The notes under the pieces are model-generated. The model was not told the DNA's origin. It searched no databases and worked only from the letters and a program-made list of their open reading frames with translations. From Nitrospira tepida (GTDB lineage Bacteria > Nitrospirota > Nitrospiria > Nitrospirales > Nitrospiraceae), in the NCBI RefSeq assembly GCF_947241125.1, contig NZ_OX365700.1:3566001-3630000 (forward strand): a DNA stretch of 64,000 nt, read 5' to 3'. Below, one piece after another: positions 35,925-44,243 of this stretch. The stretch's first letter is position 1. Each line of letters starts with the position of its first letter. Made by a program: the position numbers and the translations under genes.

Positions 35925-36203
35925 ATGCTCGAGCTCTCGACGACCGCGACCTTCGATAGGTTGTTCACCAAACTCCCGAAGCCGATTCAACGACAAGCCG
36001 CAGCAAAAACCGATCTCTTCCGAGAGAACCCGTTTCATCCGTCGCTCCGCACCGAGAAACTCCATCCGAAGCATCACGAAGTCTGGAGCTTTCGAGTCGA
36101 TCGCGCCTATCGCATCATCTTCACATTCCTCGGACCCAATCACGTCGAACTCCGCTACATCGGGCATCATCATTCGATCTACGATTACGATCTGTTCCGA
36201 TAA
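35925..36203 (+). CDS. RelE/ParE-superfamily toxin
   Basis: A 92-residue protein with the RelE/YoeB fold: STTATFDRLFTKLPKPIQRQ, PFHPSLRTEKLHPKHHEVWS, FRVDRAYRIIFTF and RYIGHHHSIYDYD. The family consists of mRNA interferases (or gyrase poisons in ParE). The hairpin of FRVDRAYRIIF and the final HHHSIYDY block match the YoeB/YafQ-like cluster. It follows its antitoxin by 7 bases and is probably co-translated. Confidence 0.8.
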   Translation: MLELSTTATFDRLFTKLPKPIQRQAAAKTDLFRENPFHPSLRTEKLHPKHHEVWSFRVDRAYRIIFTFLGPNHVELRYIGHHHSIYDYDLFR

Positions 36204-36482
36204 ACAGGCGGTCACTTCCGAACACCTCTACGGACAGGTGGTGACCATCTGCACGGTGTCAGGTCTTGCAATCACACAATGTGTACACAGAGCAGCGGTG
36301 GAGATCCGTTTGCGCCAACCTCCTTCCGATAGACCATTGGCTCTCCGGTGATGCTCGCCCTTCCCCACGGCCGCGTCCTTCCACCAGCTGCCTGAATTTT
36401 TTCTCTGCTTGCCCGGTCGCGAAAGACGTGTGATCCTACAACGGTCAATTGGAATTGCCTGCCCCATCACCGGCATCGCGCC

Positions 36483-36842
36483 ATGGACAATCGCCGCCAT
36501 CGGTACATTCCCTTCATCAGTTCCGCCGCGGCCGGGTTGCTGGTCTGTCTTGTCATTTCGCTCGTGACGGGACGCAAAGAAGCCTGGGATTCCGAAATCT
36601 ACTTTTCCGTCGGCATCCCGGTCATGTGCGGGCTGATCTTTGCCCTCGGCTACCGCTTTCCTGAACGAGCCTGGCGTTGGACTCTCAGCATGGCCGTCGG
36701 CCAGGCCATCGCGATGCTGTCGGCGGGTAATTCCCTGTCGCTCTGGCCCCTCTCCATCGTTGCCATGACGGTACTGTCAGTTCCGCAGTTTGTCGTCGGT
36801 TCGGTGGCGAGCAGACTGGCGACTCGGAAGGCCCGAGCGTGA
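36483..36842 (+). CDS. Small four-helix membrane protein
   Basis: A 119-residue protein with four hydrophobic segments (ISSAAAGLLVCLVISLV, FSVGIPVMCGLIFALGY, LSMAVGQAIAMLSA, LSIVAMTVLSVPQFVVGSVA). Function unknown. ATG 36483 has no clear ribosome site. It precedes a miniature inverted-repeat element by 28 bases. The gap from the toxin stop (36204-36482, 279 bases) holds nothing I recognise. Confidence 0.55.
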   Translation: MDNRRHRYIPFISSAAAGLLVCLVISLVTGRKEAWDSEIYFSVGIPVMCGLIFALGYRFPERAWRWTLSMAVGQAIAMLSAGNSLSLWPLSIVAMTVLSVPQFVVGSVASRLATRKARA

Positions 36843-36870
36843 CCACCACTCGTCTTCTACCAAGCCGCTC

Positions 36871-37082
36871 AACCCACATTATTCATGACGGTTCGTGACG
36901 AAACCACCAAGACGCCACGCGAGACGGGCACGCGGAGCCGCGAGGGAGGAAGGCATACTTAAACAGTATGTCGACCGACCGAGAGTCGAGCCTGCCCGCT
37001 TGGCTGTGGGAACCTGGCAGCCAAGCTTGGCGCAGCGGCGTATCGGCGGGTGCAGTCTAAGCGGCCTTGATTAATGTGGGTT
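36871..37082. mobile_element. Miniature inverted-repeat element (212 bp)
   Basis: AACCCACATTATT (36871-36883) is repeated inverted as ATTAATGTGGGTT (37070-37082), 12 of 13 positions matching. The inside has no coding capacity; it contains a smaller palindrome TTGGCTG/CAGCCAA (about 37001-37019) and GC-rich stems. It ends 4 bases before the BrnA stop codon. No target-site duplication is obvious. A fold into a MITE or a regulatory hairpin is both possible. Confidence 0.45.
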
Positions 37083-37085
37083 AAG

Positions 37086-37379
37086 TCATGCGGCTCGGGA
37101 CGCGGCCTTCTCCAGCAACTCATGAATCAGCGTTTGATAGGGTTTGCCCTGCTTCGCGGCCATCTTCCGCAGTTGCGCCAACAGACGCGGCGCGAGACGG
37201 ATGGCAATCAGTTGTTTCGCCTCACCTCCCAGAGGAGGCCGCCCGACCCGGCGCATTGAGGCAAGTTGCTTGTCGGACAGCGGGGGGATGTCGGAATAAT
37301 CAATCTTTCGCCGTTTGATAGCGCCGCTTTTCCTTCCGATTTGCCATCCGCGCACTGATGATTCTGACGTTCTTTTCAT
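37086..37379 (-). CDS. BrnA/CopG-type antitoxin
   Basis: A 97-residue protein: KRTSESSVRGWQIGRKSG, YSDIPPLSDKQLASMRRVGR, then EAKQLIAIRLAPRLLAQLRK and KPYQTLIHELLEKA. The C-terminal half is the ribbon-helix-helix of BrnA antitoxins, and the PPLSDKQLASMRRVGRP stretch is typical. ATG 37379 has AAGGAG eight bases upstream; an ATG two codons earlier has too little spacing. It overlaps the tail of the broken BrnT gene. Confidence 0.75.
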   Translation of the reverse strand: MKRTSESSVRGWQIGRKSGAIKRRKIDYSDIPPLSDKQLASMRRVGRPPLGGEAKQLIAIRLAPRLLAQLRKMAAKQGKPYQTLIHELLEKAASRAA

Positions 37380-37499
37380 GACCATGGCTCCTTACCGTAT
37401 AGGCAATCACAAGGGTGTTTCCGCCCGCTGACCGTGCCAACCTGAATCGCCGTGTTTCGCCTCGTTGCTCGCCGCATTCTTGGAATCCCACTCGAATGT
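37300..37499 (-). pseudogene. Decayed BrnT toxin gene
   Basis: Upstream of the antitoxin one frame reads FEWDSKNAASNEAKHG, the BrnT N-terminus without a start codon, and the next frame reads RFRLARSAGGNTLVIAYTVR then VRIISARMANRKEKRRYQ, the BrnT C-terminus. About 35 middle residues are missing and the frame shifts between the halves. So the toxin is inactive while its antitoxin is intact. The two genes overlap by about 80 bases. Confidence 0.65.
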
Positions 37500-37719
37500 C
37501 TATTATGTATATATGTATAGACTGAATGGAGACGCTCCGCAACCCCGTGGCTGTTGCCGTCAACTTCGACCCCTTCGTTGATGCATACCGGATCATGCTT
37601 CGCCTGCATAGGGGCTCACCTCCGAATTCTTCACGGACACCGGAGACACAGCCAGCGGAGAACACCAATCAATCGTTCTGCGATAAACTGTCAGACAGCT
37701 TTTCGAGTATAGTGAACCC

Positions 37720-38622
37720 ATGGCTTCCGGTTCCCATACCCGCGCTGCCAGGTCCGCTCCCCACAGAAGAGGCCGACCTCGGCTGACGCTCGCGACAATC
37801 CGGCGGCTCGTTCGGTCCGGCTGGCTGGTGTTCCGCGCGATGCTGTCGGCCGTGATGGCCACGCCGCCTGCGGTCCGGGCAATCCTCGGTATCGCACTCA
37901 TCCTGATCGTGTGGCTGACCGGCAACTGGGTCTATCACGCGATCCACAAACCGAGCGAGGTCTTCTTTCCCTTGGACGGCACCCTGGCCAAGAGCCCGCG
38001 CGAAACCTGGCGACAGTACGGCTCCCTCTTTCGCGAACATTCGACCGCAGTCATCATGCCCGAATTGCTGGCGGCGCTCGCCCAGGTCGAAGGTGCGGGC
38101 AATCCCGTCGCACGCACCTACTGGCGCTGGCGCCTGGCATCGAATCCCTTGGAACTGTATCAGCCCGCGTCAAGCGCGGTCGGCATGTACCAAATCACGA
38201 ACGGAACGTTCGAGGAGGCGAAGCGCTATTGCATTCACAACCATGTGGTGGTCACGGAGGGTCCCTGGCATGATTGGCACTCGTGCTGGTTCAACAGCCT
38301 GTATGTTCGTGTCCTGCCAAGCCATGCCATCGAACTGACCTCGGCCCTGCTCGACCGGCAGGTTGCGAACACAATCGAACGGCGGCGCCTCGCAGCGACT
38401 CTCCAACAGAAACAGGACTTGGCTGCGCTGATACATCTGTGCGGAGCCGGGGCGGGTCAGGCCTACGCCGCACGTGGCTTCCGGCTGCTCCCCCGCCAGA
38501 AATGCGGCGACCACGATGTCGGCGCCTACTTGGCACGCGTGAATGCGATGAAGCGACAGTTTGCCCGTCTCGCGGTCATCGATTCCCCGTCCCCGGTGCT
38601 GACCTCTCAGAGAAGGCCATGA
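37720..38622 (+). CDS. Membrane-anchored SLT-domain protein
   Basis: A 300-residue protein with a basic N-terminus, a membrane helix (about 53-70; AILGIALILIVWLTGNW) and a lytic-transglycosylase-like domain (about 112-190). E124 in LAQVEGAGNP is the likely catalytic glutamate; SSAVGMYQITNGTFEEAKRY matches the GxxQ block of the SLT family. Two cysteines and a WHDWHSCWF stretch follow. It should cut peptidoglycan in the periplasm. TATAGT (37708-37713) ends six bases before ATG 37720, so a nearly leaderless message is possible. Confidence 0.75.
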   Translation: MASGSHTRAARSAPHRRGRPRLTLATIRRLVRSGWLVFRAMLSAVMATPPAVRAILGIALILIVWLTGNWVYHAIHKPSEVFFPLDGTLAKSPRETWRQYGSLFREHSTAVIMPELLAALAQVEGAGNPVARTYWRWRLASNPLELYQPASSAVGMYQITNGTFEEAKRYCIHNHVVVTEGPWHDWHSCWFNSLYVRVLPSHAIELTSALLDRQVANTIERRRLAATLQQKQDLAALIHLCGAGAGQAYAARGFRLLPRQKCGDHDVGAYLARVNAMKRQFARLAVIDSPSPVLTSQRRP

Positions 38623-38934
38623 TTTGCATTGCGCAGAGCAAATCCGGTGCCCAGCCGGATCGCATGCCCGCGCTCCAGGGAGTGTGGCTTGCAGCCTCGG
38701 CTGGACGTCGTCGATCATCGTGGTCAGTTTGGGAGGGTGACGCATCCTTGTGTCCGGACCGGCTCGGAGTCCGGCGATGTTGGAATCACGTTTCTTGGGA
38801 TCGTTGGGCTAGAGGGTCTCAGCCCGGCTGTGTATCGGGACTCGTTGGTCACGGGTGCCGACGAGAAGGGAGCTTTTTTCGGCATGGACGCGCCCCCTCT
38901 TGTTAATGAAATGCAGGCTGAAAGGAAAGACTAG
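38623..38934. other. Intergenic region left of the IS element
   Basis: About 310 bases between the SLT gene and the IS element. An open frame starting with TTG at 38629 and ending in the CTAG target site has no ribosome site or known motif (VGITFLGIVGLEGLSPAVYR is its least random part), so it is not called. No promoter stands out. Confidence 0.45.
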
Positions 38935-40263
38935 CAGGCTGTTGAAAAACCCCTTGACTCTGGCATGACTAGGTATTATCACCATGCAGCCGTTCACACG
39001 ACCAGGAGGGAGAACGATGCGCGGTGAGGTGGATCCCCAGCAGCCCCTATTCAGCTATGTGTCCCCAGAAGCCCGCGTGCCAGCCACCCATCCGTTGCGA
39101 GCGATCAAGGCCAAAACCGACGACGTCTTGGCAACCCTGGAGCGGACCTTTGACGAGATGTATAGCTCGACCGGGCGGCCATCGATTCCGCCGGAACGGT
39201 TGCTGAAGAGCGAGTTGTTGATCGCGCTGTTCTCCATCCGCGGGCACCGGCTCTTCTGCGAGGAGTTCAACTACAACATGCTGTACCGTTGGTTTCTGGA
39301 TATGAGTCTCGATGCCCCGGGGTTCGATCACAGCACGTTCAGCCAGAACAGTGAGCGACTGCTCCGGCACGAGGTGGCCCAGCGGTTCTTTGATGCGGTG
39401 GTCACCACCGTACGCCGCGAGGGGCTGCTCTCGGATGAGCATTTCACGGTGGATGGCACGCTGATTGAGGCCTGGGCCTCGCTCAAGAGCGTGAACCCCA
39501 AAGCGGCCCCCGCCGCGACGCTGCCCCCAGACGATCCGGACAATCCCACGGTAGACTTCCATGGGGAACGGCGCTCGAATGCGACGCATCAGAGTACGAC
39601 CGACCCGGAAGCCCGCCTGGCGCGCAAGGGCCAAGGCAAGGAAGCCAAGCTCTGTTTCTCCGGCCATGGCTTGATGGAGAATCGGCACGGCCTGTGCGTG
39701 GAGGTGCAGATCGCGCCGGCCACGGGGACGGTCGAACGGGAGATGGCGCTGGCCATGCTGCGCCGCCAAGCCCGCCGGGGGATTCGCCCCCGCACGCGTG
39801 GAGCGGACAAGGGCTATCATTGCACGGACTTCGTGCGCCAGTTGCGCCGGCGCCACATTCGTCCGCATCTGGCGCAGGTGGCGGGACGGCGCACGCCGGG
39901 CCTTGATGGCCGGACCACCCGCACGGTGGGCTACGCGCTGAGCCAACGGATCCGCAAGCGCGTGGAAGAAATCTTCGGCTGGTGCAAAACGATCGGTGGC
40001 TTGCGCAAAACCCGTTTTCGGGGCCTCGCCCGGACGCAGCATGCGGCCTATCTCGTCGGCGCCGCGTACAACCTGCTCCGCAGCAGCAAGTGGCGGGCGG
40101 CAGCGCCGGTGATCTGATCTCTCCAAAGAGGAACGATCATGGGTGGTGATCACCAACAAGCCACAAGACGACAGCCAGGCTCCCTCGGCCGACGAGAAGC
40201 CGTTGCCAGTTCATCGTGAAGGGGGGAAATTGTCGTCGTGCATGGGGGTTTTTCAACACCCTG
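38935..40263 (+). mobile_element. IS5-family insertion sequence
   Basis: A complete 1.33-kb element: terminal repeats CAGGCTGTTGAAAAACCCC (left) and the inverse of CAGGGTGTTGAAAAACCCC (right) differ at one base. CTAG flanks both sides (38931-38934 and 40264-40267) and is the 4-base target duplication of YTAR form expected for the IS5 group. It carries one transposase gene. The target lies at the stop codon of the large membrane protein gene. Confidence 0.9.
39017..40117 (+). CDS. IS5-family transposase
   Basis: A 366-residue DDE transposase. The N-terminal part (LFSYVSPEARVPATHPLRAI, RPSIPPERLLKSELLIALFS, WFLDMSLDAPGFDHSTFS) is the helical DUF772-like domain. The catalytic acid residues are within FTVDGTLIEAWAS, TRGADKGYH and the conserved EEIFGWCKTIGGLRKTRF block. 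ATG 39017 follows GGAGGGA with good spacing; the frame upstream to 38984 is not used. The gene is intact, so the element may be active. HESTTDPEAR-like QSTTDPEARLARKG is also present. Confidence 0.9.
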   Translation: MRGEVDPQQPLFSYVSPEARVPATHPLRAIKAKTDDVLATLERTFDEMYSSTGRPSIPPERLLKSELLIALFSIRGHRLFCEEFNYNMLYRWFLDMSLDAPGFDHSTFSQNSERLLRHEVAQRFFDAVVTTVRREGLLSDEHFTVDGTLIEAWASLKSVNPKAAPAATLPPDDPDNPTVDFHGERRSNATHQSTTDPEARLARKGQGKEAKLCFSGHGLMENRHGLCVEVQIAPATGTVEREMALAMLRRQARRGIRPRTRGADKGYHCTDFVRQLRRRHIRPHLAQVAGRRTPGLDGRTTRTVGYALSQRIRKRVEEIFGWCKTIGGLRKTRFRGLARTQHAAYLVGAAYNLLRSSKWRAAAPVI

Positions 40264-43200
40264 CTAGAAGTTGCTGGCCAGGAATTCGATAACCGCCACC
40301 ACCCCGTAAGCGCCGGAGGGCAGAGCGACTCCACGAAAGACCGGCAGTTCCGTATAGGGCCTGAAGGCGCCTTCCCTCAGCATGGCGATACGTTCTTTGA
40401 TCTGCGTGAGGTATTGGTGGGTGTTTGGTTCCAACCCGGCCAGTTGCCGCTTTGAGATCTCGTGGAGTACATGACGGCGAGCCTCTTCGGAAGCTCCTCG
40501 CAACATCACGGCGCTGGCAACGACGTAGACTGCGCTGAGTCCGACCACAATCATCAATCCCACTGGAAAATCCCAGTTGTCCAGATAATCGGCACGAGCC
40601 AGGAGCATCAGGGCCATCAGCACCGCCGGATAATAGATGAATAGATCGATTCGAGCAGTGAGCCGCGCGATCAGTTGCAGTTTCATCAGAGACATTTCCG
40701 GATCGACCGCTCCGAGTTCTTTCGACACAAGCTTTCGGACAAAGGCTCCCGTTAGACGGGTCACATCAAGGACCACGAAAATCACAAGCACCATTCCGAT
40801 GACGGCCATCAAGATGAGTATCGCGTTCACGTGCCGCGATACCTCTCCTCGAAAGGGCGAAAAGGGGCGTCCGCATATCCCCATGACCACCGTTCCGATG
40901 AGGAAGAATATCGCGCTCCACGCGACAACCCGTTGACCCAAATAGGGCCACGCCATCCGCTCTGTGTATTCCGCCCACAACTGAGCCGGCTCTTTAGGCA
41001 CCCGGTCAAGCGCCCAGCCGCTGACACTCCGCAGCCGATCGCTCATGCACCAACGGGCGAGGCGCATGCGGAAAGAGGTCTCGGTTCGCTTCTCCAGTGG
41101 TTGATCTGCGCTCCCATTCTCGAGCCTGGCTCCGCGCAGTAACTGGGCAAATTCGTGTTCCACGTCTCTGCTCGTTTCCCGAAGGCGGCTCCAAATTCGC
41201 CCAATGAACAGGGCGGCAAGCACCACGACCAATCCCCTCAGTACCTGACTCGGCCAGATGCTCACACCGTCAAACATGGAGAAGGGTTCGCCTTTATCTC
41301 CGTCCAATACGAGATATGGAATCGCCAGCCACCAGACGAACGCTCCGATGGCCGCGAACGCCAGCAAGACACCGATTCCCGCTCGGGGACGATTCATCAC
41401 TGTCATACACACATGGCGAGTCCACTGATAGACGGTCTGACTGGCCGGAATGAGGAGAATCCACCCGACCACCAGCGCAGCAAGGAACAGCATGAGATGC
41501 CAACGTGCTGTCGCGGCCGATACCGCGGGGGGTCGAAGCTGATGGAGAGGCTGGATAGCAGCATTCTGGACGGAAGGGTCGGCTGCAATGCTGATATCAA
41601 CGGGGCCGTTTTGCCCAATTTCATGCAACCGCGGCCGCCACTTCGCCTCACAATACATGGCCTTACTGGACCCGGGTTTCCGATAGCTGTACCGCTCAAG
41701 GAATGGACCATAAGATTCTACTCGGCACGAACCGGTCTCTTGCAGGGCGTCCAACGCTCGCAAGACCGCATACAATGTCGAGGTTTGGTAGGTGTCCCGA
41801 AAGGGCGGGATGCCTCCCTGGAGCCTGTCGTGCAAGGCCAATCCGAAGTGAGAAGCCACCACAAGGTTTCGTGTCCATCGCAACTCGCTTGGGTGGAACA
41901 GGCGGGCATCGAGATCAGTGGTAAAGAAGATAGCCTGCGGAAACCTTTGCTTCAGGGCCTGGAGGATCAGCAGCTTGTCGTAGACGTCGCTCCCCAACAC
42001 CCCGATCGCCTTGAAATCGGCGCAGTCCCGCTTGAGCAATGGACAGTCCGCTCGAAGTCGCTCCTCATCGTCCTTCATGCTCTGCGCCAGCCGCCGCACA
42101 TAGTCAAACTGGCTTCGCCCTTCGGGTCGTTCCAGTTGTTCGATATGTTTTCGCTGATCTTTGAGCAAGAGCGCGGCCTTGTCGGCTTCCTGCGGCGAGT
42201 CTCCCGCCCCATTCTTCACTTTCTCTCTCGGCAATTCTCCATCCAATCCCCGGAGGTAGCTAAACCGGCGAATCTGCCCGGCGTCCTGCCCCGTTTGCGC
42301 CGCCTCTTGAAATATCTCCGGTAACGCCCTCCCATAGAGGGTGTCCCACTCCGACACGATCGCGACCCGGTCACATGATTCTTTCCCTGTGCAGGCTGCC
42401 CCCACCCTGATCCCCCTTCTCGTTCCTAATTCCTCCACCAACTCGCCGATCAACAGATCGTCGGTCTGAACGGCTCTAAAAAAGGCAACCTGTGCCTTTC
42501 TAAGGATCTGGCTCAGACCAGGAGTCGGTGCCTCCTTCGATCTGCCTGTAATGAAGATCTCTGGAGCCGTTGACCAGGGAGAATAGATCTCCAGCGTCGC
42601 CGGGTCGGACACGCTCTTCGGGCAGCCTTGCGCAGAAGCCGACGAGTTGTCCTTCGCCTCGGTCACCATACTATGAAGCGTCCCTGAAAAGCGCGGGCCG
42701 ACTGTTTTGAATGACACGGTCCGTTCCAGACCCTTGAGCCTAGTGAACATTTCGGCACGAATGGCCCTGAGGCTTGAAAGGGGACAGTCACCGAGGTCTT
42801 GATCTTTGATCCACAACGCTAACACTTGAGTAGTCGGATCGTCGGTCGACTGATACCATTCCATCGGCACCGCGGCCGCATGCCAATAGGCATACGAGAG
42901 ATTGGCCGGGTCCCTTGGCGCATCCCACCGAAAGAACCGCAGGTGCTCCCCGTCCCTGGGCACGTAACCGGCTCGTTCCAACCCGGCCAGCAAGGCATAA
43001 CGCTGGCGCAAGCGCGATTCCGAAGGGTCGGCATAGGGAGCGCCGTCGGTGAGGAGCACCAGGACGTGGATCTGCGCAGAGCTCGACTGGGCCACTTCCT
43101 TGGCGAGGTCCTCTAATCCGTGTCCATGTCGCGTCCGATCGGAACCATGCGTCGCCTCGCCTGAGCGCCTTTCCGATTCGATGTGCCTGGCCACGGCATC

Positions 43201-43395
43201 AAACGGATCTTGCCATAATCTGGCTTGTACCCGCCGATCACCAATGACCTCAAGCTTTTCACTCGACAGTTCTTCGACCGGACGCGAACTCTTGAGTGGG
43301 CCTTGATACAGCCAGATGGCTCCGGCGACAGCACCCGCCAAGAGCACCACGTTTTGAAGCGGGAGTTTCGGCTCTTGCTTCTCGTCGGAAGGCAT
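40264..43395 (-). CDS. Large membrane protein of unknown family with a receptor-like periplasmic domain
   Basis: A 1043-residue protein: one N-terminal membrane helix (about 14-30), a large soluble part (31-630), then six to seven helices (about 632-650, 673-696, 717-735, 822-842, 858-876, 915-935, 944-964). The soluble part holds VSEWDTLYGRALPEIF (348-363), FKAIGVLGSDVYDKLLILQA and FFTTDLDARLFHPSELRWTR (about 490-507), and PPFRDTYQTSTLYAVLRALD; the last blocks recall a type I periplasmic-binding fold. The whole arrangement is not one I can name. The TAG stop coincides with the CTAG target of the IS5 element, which therefore left the protein intact. GAP: 43396-43658 holds nothing recognised. 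Confidence 0.7.
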   Translation of the reverse strand: MPSDEKQEPKLPLQNVVLLAGAVAGAIWLYQGPLKSSRPVEELSSEKLEVIGDRRVQARLWQDPFDAVARHIESERRSGEATHGSDRTRHGHGLEDLAKEVAQSSSAQIHVLVLLTDGAPYADPSESRLRQRYALLAGLERAGYVPRDGEHLRFFRWDAPRDPANLSYAYWHAAAVPMEWYQSTDDPTTQVLALWIKDQDLGDCPLSSLRAIRAEMFTRLKGLERTVSFKTVGPRFSGTLHSMVTEAKDNSSASAQGCPKSVSDPATLEIYSPWSTAPEIFITGRSKEAPTPGLSQILRKAQVAFFRAVQTDDLLIGELVEELGTRRGIRVGAACTGKESCDRVAIVSEWDTLYGRALPEIFQEAAQTGQDAGQIRRFSYLRGLDGELPREKVKNGAGDSPQEADKAALLLKDQRKHIEQLERPEGRSQFDYVRRLAQSMKDDEERLRADCPLLKRDCADFKAIGVLGSDVYDKLLILQALKQRFPQAIFFTTDLDARLFHPSELRWTRNLVVASHFGLALHDRLQGGIPPFRDTYQTSTLYAVLRALDALQETGSCRVESYGPFLERYSYRKPGSSKAMYCEAKWRPRLHEIGQNGPVDISIAADPSVQNAAIQPLHQLRPPAVSAATARWHLMLFLAALVVGWILLIPASQTVYQWTRHVCMTVMNRPRAGIGVLLAFAAIGAFVWWLAIPYLVLDGDKGEPFSMFDGVSIWPSQVLRGLVVVLAALFIGRIWSRLRETSRDVEHEFAQLLRGARLENGSADQPLEKRTETSFRMRLARWCMSDRLRSVSGWALDRVPKEPAQLWAEYTERMAWPYLGQRVVAWSAIFFLIGTVVMGICGRPFSPFRGEVSRHVNAILILMAVIGMVLVIFVVLDVTRLTGAFVRKLVSKELGAVDPEMSLMKLQLIARLTARIDLFIYYPAVLMALMLLARADYLDNWDFPVGLMIVVGLSAVYVVASAVMLRGASEEARRHVLHEISKRQLAGLEPNTHQYLTQIKERIAMLREGAFRPYTELPVFRGVALPSGAYGVVAVIEFLASNF

Positions 43396-43658
43396 GGGCG
43401 GCCCCGCTGTCCGAGGTCGGGGAATAGCAGTTCGTTACGGGATACCCTCAAAAAGTGCATGGGCTATGCCATCCCCTCCAGACTCTAAACTCTGCTGCTT
43501 ACGACTATTTCCGTTGGATCTGAAACAGCCGAGACAGTGGAGGGCGTATCCAATCAGATACTGGTGTGCAGACAAACAGATACAAGCCACCTTGCTAATC
43601 AGACAGCCTTCGGTTATGAACTCTTGCAAGGAAGGGAGCCGGCCGGAACGTGCAGCCC

Positions 43659-44126
43659 ATGATTGTCATTCGACCGGGAACTGAACGTGATTTCTCGTCC
43701 GTGCTCCAGGTGCAACAGGCGGCCTTCGGCGAATATGCCAATGTCTACGAAGTCAGGGCCTGGACCAAGGAAACGGTCGAGAGCCTCAAACAGGACGCGC
43801 AGGACAAACGACTGCTGGTGGCGGAAGTTGACGGTGCGATCGCGGGATCGGTGCGCTTTTGGACCGTGGCAGGAGTCTGCGTGATCCGGTTGCTCTCGGT
43901 CAGTCCCGCCCACCAGGGTCACGGCGTGGGGAAAGCCCTGATGCAGGAAATTGAGCGAGTCACCACCGATGCCCATAAGTTCTATGCCTGCACGATGCTC
44001 CGCACGGCGCGGAACATTCACTTTTTCCTCAGCCTGGGATACAAGTCGGAAACCATCCTCCCAGACCATTACCATCACCTCGATCTCATCTGCTTTGCGA
44101 AATATCGCCAGCCGCAGTCCGCGTAG
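43659..44126 (+). CDS. GNAT-family N-acetyltransferase
   Basis: A 155-residue acetyltransferase: IVIRPGTERDFSSVLQVQQA (motif C-D start), AGSVRFWTV, then the acetyl-CoA loop VSPAHQGHGVGKALMQEI (motif A) and the end LHYHHLDLICF. It transfers an acetyl group to an amine; substrate not known. ATG 43659 is preferred to the GTG 3 codons earlier. The NnrS gene begins 117 bases after the stop. No ribosome site with ideal spacing is visible (GGAA 10 bases upstream). Confidence 0.85.
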   Translation: MIVIRPGTERDFSSVLQVQQAAFGEYANVYEVRAWTKETVESLKQDAQDKRLLVAEVDGAIAGSVRFWTVAGVCVIRLLSVSPAHQGHGVGKALMQEIERVTTDAHKFYACTMLRTARNIHFFLSLGYKSETILPDHYHHLDLICFAKYRQPQSA

Positions 44127-44243
44127 GCCACTGCCCCCGTCGGCTGGATCGACCTCGTAGAACTGAATGGCAACTACACGCTCTGAAGAAGGATCCTGAC
44201 GACCCTGGACGGATAACACAAGAGAACCGAGGACCGACGATCG

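Noticed and set aside
38629-38934. A 101-codon open frame before the IS5 element
   Set aside because: TTG start, no ribosome site, no recognisable protein features; its stop is simply the CTAG target.
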